From Ceratodon purpureus (Eukaryota; Streptophyta; Bryopsida; Pseudoditrichales; Ditrichaceae), in contig CM026427.1 of the NCBI GenBank assembly GCA_014871385.1, positions 16,066,930-16,130,929 on the forward strand: a DNA stretch of 64,000 nt. Reading direction: 5' to 3'. Shown piece after piece: positions 1 to 13,254 of this stretch (position 1 is its first letter; each line of letters opens with the position of its first letter). The position numbers and the translations under genes are program-made. The notes under the pieces were generated by a model that was not told the origin of the DNA, ran no database searches, and saw only the letters and a list, made by a program, of their open reading frames with translations.

Positions 1-293
1 AAAAATATAGGTGTAAGATCACCACATTCCAAATCCATTCTATGAATATATATTCAAAAATCAAGAATATTTTCTTCATAACACAATTTAGAAGAATTTT
101 TGAATTTTTTGTTTCAAAATTTATGGAAAATTTTAGTGACAATAATAGTAAATCTAACCATGCGGATTTTGCCTAAAAATATGAAGCTGTAAGTTTTATT
201 TGATCATCAAGATCGAAATATGTATCCATCATCAATTTTATAATAAATCTCTGAAAAAAGTTCAAATCCAATAGACCCTAGCGCCTTTAGATG

Positions 294-1158
294 TTAACCC
301 CTAAACGACCAAGCTGTTTTCTAACCTCCAAAACCAAAAACTGCGATCTTCTACCACCTTGTTGAAATTGAGGTACAAGTAAAGTTTTTACTATTTTTTT
401 GTACTTATAGCCGTAGGATCTTAGACTTATTTGCTATCAGAAATACTATGTAAAATTTCAGCCGTTGGATCTTTACCATTTGTGAGATCGTAACATTCAA
501 AGTTGATGCAAGTTTTTTTTGGGCAGACATAGTCTACTTTGTGCAAAGGGGGACTTGATGATTGTTACCCCAAAAGTTTTGCTCATATTTTTTTCCATGT
601 AGATAGCAAAGTTGAGAACACCCGTGCAAAATTTTAGATACTCATTTGGCTTTTTGATCCTTCATGCAATTTATTTTCTAGAAATAAGTATGAAAACAAT
701 GATTAAAAAAAACCCAGATTTTGTCAATTTTATTTGGTTTTTGGAAAAAATGAACGGCGAGAAGGTACCTTTACAAGTTTTTGAATTACAGGAAAAAACA
801 AAATTGAAAAATTCATAAATCTCAAATTTTGGCAAATTTTGAAAGAAAATAATGGAAAATTACAGAAAACTATGAAGCTTAGCCATGTAGTTTTTGGAGG
901 TTGCCCTTGAGAAATTGAGAAATGTTTTTACTTGGGTAAAAAAAAAGTTTTTCTGCCCCCCCGAAGGCTGAAAACTAAAATTTGCATTTAAAACTTCGAA
1001 ATTTGGAATTTGACTTTGCAATTTTTCCCACATACACCTTGTAGTATAGGGAACATCCTGTAAAAATCTTAAGTAAAAATATCAAGTTTTATCCCTTTAT
1101 CTAAGCTGCCCGAAATAGCAAAAAGTCATTTTGGTGGCCGTAGTCGTTTAGGGGTTAA
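294..1158. mobile_element. Non-autonomous TIR element, 865 bp
   Basis: The ends carry an exact 16-bp inverted repeat: TTAACCCCTAAACGAC at 294-309 and its complement at 1143-1158. The interior is AT-rich, has only short chance ORFs and no recognisable transposase, so this looks like a deletion derivative of a DNA transposon. I could not fix a target-site duplication. Related ends seem to occur near 41014 (TTAACCCCTAAAGG) and near 56450 (GACGTTTAAGGGTTAA), which suggests a family. The superfamily is unknown. Confidence 0.55.
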
Positions 1159-1959
1159 AATGCAAAAAAATCTTTAGTTCTCGTTTGTTTACTCTTGCTT
1201 AAAAATGACAGTTTTTTGAATGTTTTTGGTGAGAAATAGTCATGGCCGATTAGGGATCAAGGTAATAATTAGAAGAGCTAGTGTATTTTTGCATACTTGA
1301 CAAGAAATCTGTTTCATGTTCAAGTTCTAACTGTTTCTAGTTGAATGTAACTTACACTACTAATTCAAATATGCAAGGTGAAAAATGTCACTAAAGACTT
1401 GAATTAATAAAAATGAAATGCACATCAACCAAATAAAAATTTGGTAATAATGTCGGTAAAATTCACTCAACACTAGAGGAAGGTACCATTGAGTAATCAA
1501 AGTGTATAATTCTCAACTATCCAATGGGGACCACTGAACAAAAAATTCTCTTCCTTGAAGCCTGAAGGGACCATAGTAATTGAGTCAAATTTTCTAACAG
1601 AATTCAACTAAGTCTCCCCATGTGGTCTCTCAAAATCAATCTACCCCTCAAAAAACGTAGACAAGTTGCGCAAAAATTCTCGTCTTGCCAAAATGAAGTC
1701 ATGGAAAGATGGGAAACGTGCCGTGTCGGCCGACTAAGTCGATAACATTTAATACTAAACGCACTGTACCCGATCAGAGAAGCCGCGTCATCTCGCCTCT
1801 GCAACGCGATCCCCGCCGTTGGCACTTGGAATCCGCCCACCAGCCGATGACCCGGCACTGAGCAGTTGCAGTACAGACACGGATTGCAGATCAGAGCCTG
1901 GACAACGCGTTCCAAGTCGGCAGGCAGAGGGGTACAGACCTTGTCTCTCATCTCAAGCT
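1159..1959. other. Intergenic, no gene recognised
   Basis: About 800 bases of moderately AT-rich DNA. Short open frames on both strands around 1604-2040 overlap each other and resemble no family I know. I see no repeat or RNA gene here. Confidence 0.5.
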
Positions 1960-2259
1960 CACCAACTTAGAAATACATACAAGCTTCACAACTCTTTCGA
2001 ACAATATCGATCATCGACGCTAGCACGCACCATATGGTGATCTAGACATATCTGTAGCGAGTTTTTTGAGTGTTCTAGCGTGGTAGACATCGGCATTGGG
2101 AGTAGTTCACCAACTTAGAAATGCATACAAGTTTCAGAGCTGTTTTCTAGCAATATCGATCATCGACGCTAGCAGGCACCATATCGTGATCTAGACAGAT
2201 TTCAGACGAGGTTGTTGAGTGTTCTAGAGTGGTAGACGTCATCGGCATTGGGAGTAGTT
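1960..2259. repeat. 148-bp tandem duplication upstream of membrane protein gene
   Basis: Two head-to-tail copies, 1960-2107 and 2108-2259, share long identical blocks, including the core ATATCGATCATCGACGCTAGCA-like segment and GATCTAGACA. Copy 1 holds a 12-bp palindrome CACCATATGGTG; copy 2 has lost it (CACCATATCGTG). The pair ends about 50 bp before the start codon at 2312, so it lies in the promoter or 5' leader and may duplicate regulatory sites. Confidence 0.85.
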
Positions 2260-2311
2260 GATTCTGTGTTTTGACGTTGTTGCTAGGTGCAGGTGTGAGG
2301 TGGTAGAAGCG

Positions 2312-2866
2312 ATGGCGCAAGGTCGGAGGTCGAGGTGTGAGTGCACGTTGCCCTTCAGTTTGCACTTGACGGTGATGATACTGGGCGTCATTGGGATCAT
2401 CCTGACAATCGTGGCGACGGTGTTGGTGGCCCAGTTTAGCAGTTTCTACAAGACGAACGGGACACATGGGGCTGCGGTGGGGTCCGTCATCTGGTTGCTG
2501 CTCACCACGGTGCTCATCTTCGTGTCCGGGTTGCAGGGGATACTGATGCGCGACAGCAAGAAGTGGCATCTGTGTTTCGTGATCTTGGCGGTGATTATTC
2601 TGGTCGACCTTGGGGTGTTGATTGTTGCTTTTATCTTTATCGCGAGCCCCTTCTGGATCATTTACATGATCGCGGTTTTCGTCATGGAGCTCTGGGTCCT
2701 TTGTCTGAGGACCTGTTGCAAGCCGAAGGTGGTGGACATGACGGCCACCGAGCTTCCTGTTGCGAACCCTGGAGCAGCCCAGGAGTATTCTGTTGACATG
2801 TCGCAGCAAGGATATCCTTCCACTTACCAGAACAATGGGTTCAAGGCACCATATCCTGGCTATTAA
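2312..2866 (+). CDS. Small multi-pass (tetraspan-like) membrane protein
   Basis: This is a single-exon frame of 184 residues, opening MAQGRRSRC. I chose the ATG at 2312; the frame is open upstream to about 2258 but has no earlier ATG. Hydrophobic segments lie at about residues 18-42, 55-77, 84-106 and 108-126, giving four likely membrane spans. A short charged loop MRDSKKWH separates the second and third. A polar cytosolic-type tail of about 55 residues ends in a Tyr/Pro-rich stretch, APYPGY. Codon use and GC are higher than in the flanks, which supports real coding. I do not recognise a named family, so no function is assigned. It sits behind the 148-bp tandem duplication and is followed by a poly(A) signal at 3048. 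The long antisense frame over the same DNA is a shadow. Confidence 0.7.
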   Translation: MAQGRRSRCECTLPFSLHLTVMILGVIGIILTIVATVLVAQFSSFYKTNGTHGAAVGSVIWLLLTTVLIFVSGLQGILMRDSKKWHLCFVILAVIILVDLGVLIVAFIFIASPFWIIYMIAVFVMELWVLCLRTCCKPKVVDMTATELPVANPGAAQEYSVDMSQQGYPSTYQNNGFKAPYPGY

Positions 2867-3047
2867 GGACTTGGTTATGGTCAGTTCGAGAGGCCATCTT
2901 ACTTGGGCAAGAGCGCCTGATGTGTGTATAATGTTAGCGTAGAAGGAGTAGTTGGTCCTCTGCAAATCGTGATCTTCTCTCACAAGGACTTAGGGTTGTG
3001 TATTTCCTTCCAGATTTTGTATAAGCCCGATTCAATTCTGTAAAAAC

Positions 3048-3053
3048 AATAAA
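3048..3053 (+). terminator. Probable poly(A) signal AATAAA
   Basis: An AATAAA hexamer lies about 180 bases after the stop of the membrane protein gene, in A-rich context. This fits the 3' end of that transcript. Confidence 0.4.
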
Positions 3054-3175
3054 AACAGATCGGTCTGAAGAGAAATTGACATGGTTTTTGTTCTTCTCTT
3101 AAATGATGGGTGAAAAGCACATATCTAAAACAATGCATTAGCGAGAATTTGTCTCAAAGAGGTGAATAACACACA

Positions 3176-3325
3176 TCTAGAACGCTGTATTAGAGAGAAT
3201 GGCGGAGTTGTCTGCAGAATGGCGGTTCTTTAGGGTTTACCGTTTAATTTATGTACTCTCTAAATTAGAGTAACTTGCAAATGACGGACTTGATTCCACC
3301 ATTCTCCCAAATACAGCGTTCTAAG
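3176..3325. repeat. Inverted repeat with arms of about 35 bp
   Basis: The left arm near 3176-3212 (TAGAACGCTGTATT, then GAGAATGG) pairs with the right arm near 3289-3325 (GAATGG-like complement, then AATACAGCGTTCTA). There are a few mismatches and about 80 bp between the arms. It could be a worn MITE just beyond the 3' end of the membrane protein gene. Confidence 0.5.
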
Positions 3326-3340
3326 CACGCACAGTGAATG

Positions 3341-5299
3341 CCGTCATTTTTATTGCAAATTTTTGTTAGAGAGCTGTAGGGTGGACTAGAATATACAAAA
3401 GATCCTGCATCCTAAGAGAACAAGGTTGCAGAAGTTGCAGAAGTACGTTTCCTGCGCAGTGCGCATTTTACATTTGATTCAGAACGCAGCTCTACGGCTA
3501 GCATTGGTTCATAATTAGTTGAACCGCCAGAAACACAACCCGCAAGCTGCTCAGATCCACTGCTTCCTTGCGAAGGTGCAAGCTTGACCAAGGTTCGTAG
3601 CTTTTACGCTTCTGGCCAGTTTTATTCCACCTCCACGAGCGACTTATGTCGACGTTTACAGGTGGTCTCGAATGGAGAAGAAAGGCAGAGAAAACTTTTG
3701 AATCATCATGCGACAACAATGTTGATCTGTAGACTGTGCCTAGAGATTTTTATCCAATATCAATTGTAATCCCAAACAACCATCACCTGTTCTGTGGGAA
3801 ATTCAGCTTAGGTCAAGGTATCCTCCAAGATGTGTGCATGACAATTTACTGCGGAGTTGCTTCGTTGGACTGTCATTGAATAATGCGTTGGGAATTACGT
3901 TTGCATATATTCTAGAAGGTATCTGGATATGCGTCCACATGGGCTCTAGAAGCAATTGATCAGTTCTAACTCTGAGTCTCTGAGTCTCTTACAGTTGTTG
4001 TGTGACTGGATTCTAGAAGACTGTTCTGTTACTTGGACTCTAGCAGTTAAGGAGCTCTCTTTTTCTCTTTAGCCTGGTCGAAGCTATCTGTCCAAGTGCG
4101 TGTGTAGCTGTAGTCGACCCTGCATGCTTGGTTGATATCGTCCTTCGGAGGCCTACTTAAGCACTCTCTGCGGCACGGAAATCACATTCACAACCCTTCT
4201 TGCAGTTGCTACCGTTCTGCCTGCAATGTTGCTTGAATTCCTTCTCTTGTAGGTGCCGTTTTCCAGCCTTGATATTTCCTCGTCCGCTGCTGGCTCGCAG
4301 CTGTTTGGCTCGCAGTCTGGCTCTCGCAGCATTGGTTCTTGACATTTAGCTCTTTGGTGGCAGTGAGCTCTGGTGACAGCAGGTTTAGTTCTCAATTATT
4401 CAGCTTGTTGGTGGCAGTATGCTCTGTGAGCCCTCAACTTGATCGGTGATTTTTGTTTGAGGGCTCTGGGGTGGTGTAGCTTGATCGGCAATCTGTGTAC
4501 TTTTACTTGAGGACTCACATGCGCCGTTATGCAGTGCTCTATTCCTTGTCCACAGTGGGCCCTGATTTGTTGCGGCTGGCTCGTTCTCTTGTTCTTATCA
4601 GCTTGCTCACTTTGTGCTCTCTCTGTGCTTTTCTGGTACTCACGCACACCCTTGTGCTACTCAACCTCCTACTTCGCTAGCCTTCGCCGGCAGTGTACTC
4701 TTTCTGATTTGGTTCAGCCTGCTCCTACCAAGTATTTTGCAACATAGTATATACACGTTGTGGTGTTGTTGCATCGTTGTGAAATGGATTTTGGTCCAAC
4801 TACTGAGGTTTTGTTTCATATTGTTTATGTGTTCGAGAGTTGGATGCATTATAACAATGGAAGGAGTTTTTTCTAATTTTTGTGATCTACTTTCCTTGAA
4901 GATCTTGCTATTTTAAGTGCATGTTTTCACCTTTGACAGGGATAACAATCAGAAGCCACGCTGTAGACACCTTGTGTACGTCCTCTAACTTATTGTTGTA
5001 TGTTGGGGTGGTATGAGCACAAGTGCGTTCCTAAGATTGAAGCATTGTACTACAACTATGGTAGTCTTATTTTCATACTATTTACTGTATTCAAATTAAT
5101 GATGAATACTTTAATACTTAGTTTTGAGAAATATTTTTGGTTCAAGAAATAGGCTTACAAACTGTACCTTGAGCTTAGCAGGATTTTTTTTTTTTTTATC
5201 TTTGATTTGACTATTTCTCTATATTTTCCATTTGACTTTCTGAGCGCATGATTAAAAGAATCCGTACCCTCCCTCCCTCCTCGTCCTATCATAATTCAA
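3341..5299. other. Intergenic, no gene recognised
   Basis: About 2 kb with no recognisable gene. Short frames between 4150 and 4920 fall in a T/G-rich stretch with small imperfect direct repeats (TTGATCGG followed by TTGAGG at about 4439 and 4480). They look non-coding. Confidence 0.5.
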
Positions 5300-5573
5300 T
5301 GTATAATATGGGTTTTTGAATTTAATTTTCTATTTCCTATTTAATATTGACATGTTGAATCTTACATGACAATATCATGAGGGTTGATAGGTGAAGAAAA
5401 TGCCCTGATCTAGGGTGTAAAGATTGAAAAGACTATCTTGCTGATGCCCCTAAAGAGAGATAGACAGTCTTTTCAGTCTTTACACCCCAGATCAACCCAT
5501 TTTCTTCACATATCAACCATCTTGATATTGTCATGTAAGTAAATAGAAAATTAGATTCAGAAAACCCATATCA
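5300..5573. mobile_element. Foldback MITE, 274 bp
   Basis: The two halves form a long imperfect hairpin. Outer ends TATGGGTTTT and AAAACCCATA pair, then CTTACATGACAATATCA, GTTGAT-GTGAAGAAAATG and GGTGTAAAGA-TGAAAAGACT pair with their complements. The element is flanked on both sides by TTCAA (5295-5299 and 5574-5578), a plausible 5-bp target duplication. No coding sequence is present. Confidence 0.7.
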
Positions 5574-5578
5574 TTCAA

Positions 5579-6612
5579 AAAGAGCAGAATGCGAGGAAGC
5601 TGAAAGTCAAGATCTCACTGCTGACGAGGTATGGAGCGCTGGTTTATCCTCGGAAACAGCGCCTCAAGCAACATGAACACATAATATGAACGCATAATAT
5701 TGAGGTGTGAAGACAGCAGCACAACCGCATCTGTGAGAACCAGAGAAACACCGGGAGAGCATACTGCGAGCTAGCTTCGAGATCCAGAGCTCGCTGCCAA
5801 CGATGTATGGAGAAGTAGAAAAGGCGCTGGATAACAGCACCTGAGAACACTAGAAACTCAAGCAAAGGAACTATGGCGTAGCTGAGAGAGCTCTGGAATG
5901 TCCCGACGTGCAAAAGGTGCCTGTGAGTACTGGTTTAGAAACTCAAACATAAGGTGCATAAATAGGCTGCACAGGGTCGATATGATCAGTCGAGCTCAGG
6001 GTCGACAGAAGCTGAACAATCACTTGGTCGATAGAATCCACAGGGTCGACTGAAGCAAAACTAACACTTGGTCAATAGATAGATTCTTTTTCCGGCTCGT
6101 TGCAGTCCAGCCCACTTTCACTCAGGTATCCGCTTGCTCGAGCTCCTCCGTTTTTGTTTTAGTTCGAAGATTTGGGGAAATTTAATGTCAGTGCATTTGC
6201 ACTACAGACCACAATGTACACTGCTAGTATCGTCCAACAACAATTCAGGCACTTGAATGTCGAAACGCACAACACTAATAAGCGCCAAACTCGTTTCAGA
6301 GTCAAAAAAACTGGGAATGAAAAATTGAGTTCCAAGGTTTCAGATTGTCTATCCTGAGTTTCGTCTTTTGCTTGCGAAAGATTGAGTAAAATAGCCGGTC
6401 TACGGATATGTTAAAAGACAACATCCTCACGGACCAGATATAACGACCGAATACTCGAGAAACTACGTGCAGTACACTAAAACTCGATAAAGCATTGTTG
6501 TCATTGACACTCTTCCATGCAAAGGAGTTGATCTTCTGCCTCTGAGAGTAGGACAAAAAATGATTATCTACACCAATGATAAAGCAATATCGTACAGAAG
6601 TCCAGGGACATA
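5579..6612. other. Intergenic, 3' of CDKA; small GTCGA repeats
   Basis: No gene is recognised. Around 5972-6080 a short unit (CAGGGTCGA, then GAAGC, then CACTTGGTC-ATAGA) is repeated two to three times with drift, with about 44 bp between the clearest two copies. The part nearest 6612 should be the 3' UTR of the minus-strand CDKA gene. Confidence 0.45.
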
Positions 6613-9741
<3,129 letters not shown>

Positions 9742-11353
9742 TGGAAGCGTCGGAGGCGACCTGGGGGGACCAGAATTCAACGCACTAGCAGAACCACGCG
9801 GGAAGAAAGGCAGAGTGCTTAACAGAAGAATACATCAAGCGCAACAACAAAAACCAAAGACTATTCTAGGACCCTGAAAAGAGGAAGACTAGGGATGAGA
9901 CTAGGGATTGCCTCGCAAAACCATACGGCAAAGATTGTAGGACAAATGCGAGATGCTCCAGAGATCGGAACCAGCTAAACTGATAGAAAATGCAACACTC
10001 TACCCCTCCGACGACAACAGAAGCAGCAAGATGTCGAATGCAAACATGTAACAGAGATCTTGCTCGCCAAAATAACAAGACAGGTGCCGCCGTTCCTGAA
10101 TCCCTAAAACGCGCAATTCGCAATGAGAGAAGAACTCAATCTTTGCTTGAATGATGGCTCTTCCAAGTTTGGACCCAAAGATGAGACGGAGAGGCGTTGC
10201 GCCCGAAGCTCCGAGAGCCGGAAATGGAAATGCCGCTACTCGGCCCGAGTGCGGCGCACGAGAGGACGAGGCAACAACGTCAGTTCTAGCTCCGGAGCGA
10301 TTGAGGGACCGACGACATCCATACAGTGCACGGGAAGTGCGGAAAAGAGCCGTTTCGCAGAGTTATGACGCAAATGGACCTTCCTTGGCATCGATCGGCA
10401 TCTGCTTCACCCTCCCTCCTTCTTCCTCGGTGATGGCAAGACGGAGCTCATTCAATGCGCCAGCAACCCAAGTCGGTGACACCAATCCACCAAACTACAA
10501 AATGGGAAACTCAGCAACGCTCGCAATCCTGGTGAAAAAAACAGTGAACTCTGCAACTTGGGGAAGATCTCCCAAGCCACACATGTTCCAATCTCCACTC
10601 CGTTATCTTCCACATGCTAGAATCCGAGAGCCATCCCTGTCGTCGACGACGTGCATGAGGAGAGTATTATTTATAACTTGTTAATAAAGTCTGGGAAAAC
10701 AAGAACAGAACGGACGGGTGACGGATTCTGTGTGTGCTAAATACAGGTTTGAAACCTTTCGGCAACGTCCGGACTCCGGATGTGGACGATGATAAAATAG
10801 GATCGGCTATGGCGATCGATCATCGACAATGAACTGATTGTAGACATGATGAGTATTTTTACGTTGTATTTTTCTTTGAAATCAGTGGTGACGTTATTCT
10901 TGCGTCTTGTGATGAGTGTAGGTTACCGGTATGGTGGTACCGTATTTATTTATGTGTTATGCCGCAGTCATTCTGTGTTGCATTGTACTGAGCCACTGTG
11001 TGTGGCATTAAAGGACTGTCTGTGCATGGATTCGAGGCTCATGAATACGATCTTGTCATACATTGCAGTACTTCGGAGAAATGAAACTTGTCTTCGGGAA
11101 ATGCAACTGTGGAAGAATCATATCAAGCTCGATCGGGAATTGCAGGATGTTGTATCGACAGTTCTTACAACCAGGCGCTTGTTGGTTTCTAAGTTACTCC
11201 GAGGACTTGTTGTATCAACATCCTCTCTCTGCCATCTCCTGTGCACTTGTTTCTGCAGTTGTGTACAGAGGAGATAATTTGCATCACGTGAGGATATGTA
11301 ATTAATCCTAAACAAAGTCGAGTGAACATTCGATGGTTGTGTTGGTTAGCTAA
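9742..11353. other. CDKA upstream region; no further gene recognised
   Basis: This holds the 5' leader and promoter of CDKA (minus strand), then about 1 kb of unassigned DNA. Overlapping open frames at 10123-10684 (GC-rich) and 10846-11277 have protein-unlike composition and match nothing I recognise, so I do not call them. An AT-rich TATTTATAA-like stretch lies near 10670. Confidence 0.45.
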
Positions 11354-11617
11354 GAGCATCCCCAGTGAGGCCTGAACCGTAAACCTGTAATCGGAAAGAT
11401 GTAGAAAGACGTGAATTGCGGTTCAGGCCAAGCCTGTATTCGAGCTTGTAAGTCTGTAATTTACAGGTCGAAACCTCATTTTGGAAGGTTTTTTGGGGCA
11501 AACCTGTAAATCTGTAAATGGTTTTGGAATGTTTTGCTTCGGAAAGGCACTCAGGTTTGGGAGAACGACGTTCTCATAATTACAGGCTTACAGGTTTACA
11601 GCTCACTGGGGATGCTC
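11354..11617. mobile_element. PIF/Harbinger-like MITE, 264 bp
   Basis: A perfect 16-bp terminal inverted repeat, GAGCATCCCCAGTGAG and its complement, is bounded on both sides by TAA (11351-11353 and 11618-11620). The 3-bp TAA duplication is typical of the PIF/Harbinger superfamily. Subterminal DNA is packed with CTGTAA/TTACAG motifs in both orientations, as expected for transposase binding sites. There is no ORF. Confidence 0.9.
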
Positions 11618-11777
11618 TAAGAGGTATGAACAAAATTTCAACCTACGAAAGGCCTAAAAAAATTTAAAAACCAAGAAATGTCACTTTACATCCAAAATTT
11701 TCAACCTAAGAGATGACAAAAAGAGAAAATGATTTAAAGAGCACTATTGTTCTCTATGGCATCAAAAGTGCACAATT

Positions 11778-11851
11778 CTTAAGTCCCTCGGAATTTTAGC
11801 CAAGCCCACCTAAAGAGGTGGGCATAACTAAAAAATCCAGAGGACCCTTAG
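11778..11851. repeat. Imperfect hairpin, arms about 34 bp
   Basis: The left arm 11778-11811 pairs with the right arm 11816-11851. The central GCCCACCT and AGGTGGGC are exact, and the outer parts (AAGTCC-TCGGA with TCC-GAGGAC) carry mismatches. The loop is only about four bases, so the transcript would form a long stem. Confidence 0.55.
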
Positions 11852-12276
11852 ACTAAAATTTTCACAACCAATCAATTTCAATTATGAGCTGCCTTATTTT
11901 TAAAAATATATTAAAAAATTAGATAGCCCACTTTGTGGTCTTTCTCACTTTACACTACATCCAAAGATTGTTAAGCTAAAGGCCGGCTTCTCAAAAATGA
12001 GCCATGGCCCTTGAGAGGTTTTTTCCATAGCTTCTCATTTTAAGTGTCAAGTTATGTCCTGCGTGTATGTCTTGCGTGTTTTTTGTTTGCGCTTGTCCTG
12101 CGCGCGGGTTGTTTAATACAACTTGTATATGCTGCGTGTTTCCTTGGAGATGTTGGAGGTTTGGCGCGCACCTTTTGTATGTGTGTTCGGAGTTTGTGAG
12201 TTGTGGTGGTGCATTTGCATCTTCAGTTGTGGAGCTAGAGTTGACTTCGCAGTTTAGAAGTTACTTGGCAGCGTAA

Positions 12277-12617
12277 GAGCTCCATATTTAATTATTGATG
12301 AGCATCTTGTGCTTGCTTGGTGTCAGGAAAAAGCTTGCGCCAAAGCTTCTCTTGATAGAGGGGAAACCTCAAACTTTGGCTCCCAAAAACTAAAATTTAG
12401 CGTTGGTGGGTAGTTGCTGGGCCAAACTTTGAAGCAAGTCCACCAAGTCTTTGGTGTATTATTCTCCACATGCTTCGAAGTTCGGCCCAGCAACCAACCA
12501 CCAATGCTAAATAGATAAAGTTTGAGGTTTCTCCTCTATTCAAAGGAGGTTCGGCGCAGGAAGATATTTCCACCAAGCAAGCATCTTTGCTTGAATAAAC
12601 AACCAAATAAGGAGCTC
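12277..12617. mobile_element. Long-hairpin MITE, 341 bp
   Basis: The whole element folds on itself. The outer ends GAGCTCC and GGAGCTC are flanked by TAA on both sides (12274-12276 and 12618-12620). Inside, GCTTGCTTGG, GAAACCTCAAACTTT and TTGCTGGGCC-AAC-TT pair with their complements across a short central loop. It shares the TAA target duplication and the GAGC end with the MITE at 11354, so both may use the same transposase family. It has no coding capacity. Confidence 0.8.
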
Positions 12618-13254
12618 TAACACTATTCATTGCTCGTGCTTCAAGGCCATTAAGTACTTTCACATAAAATCTTGATTTTTTTAATCGCCTTGATGTTTGC
12701 TTCCTGAATGTTGCTGGGGCACTTCATATATTAACCCTCCCCCATACTAAAAATGCCCTCAACTTGCTGCTTGGAGGAATTTTTATCTTTGGGACTGTTG
12801 GGCATGCTCTTAACCACTAAAAATCCAACCGATTTTGGAGGTTTCAAAATCCAAAACCACCACATTATCATGGGATACAAGAAATTAAAGAATAAGAAAA
12901 AGAAAAGTAATGCAGAAATCAGAGATTGCGATGGATGGCTTGGATCTCTTCACCTGATCTAACGGTTATAATTACGGATGGCTTGGATCGAGTCTAGGGA
13001 TCTTACGGCTGTGGGCGATTTAGGGTTTGGGGATACATGTTGTTCGTCTCTCCTTGTTCTGTCTTCTCGTTCGATCTCTTCATTCGCCTCATCTCTCGAG
13101 AGCTGTGTGTGCGGGTGCTGTGCATCAGTGGCGCCGAGCTTCTGTGTGCAGAGCTTCTGTGTGCTTCGCTACTGGAGAATGATTTGGTTTAGGTGGTTGT
13201 GTAGGGTTAGGATCAAGCTTGCCGTCGTGTCTTTGATTGGATGCAGGTTTCACA

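Noticed and set aside
2147..2983. 278-codon minus-strand open frame
   Set aside because: It lies antisense to the membrane protein gene. Its His/Gln/Arg-rich composition is the shadow of that gene's codon bias.
10123..10684. Overlapping plus-strand frames upstream of CDKA
   Set aside because: No motif and two frames open at once. They follow local GC content in the CDKA upstream region.
10846..11277. 143-codon open frame
   Set aside because: Cys/Leu/Val-rich, without a recognisable domain or splice context. Not enough support for a gene.
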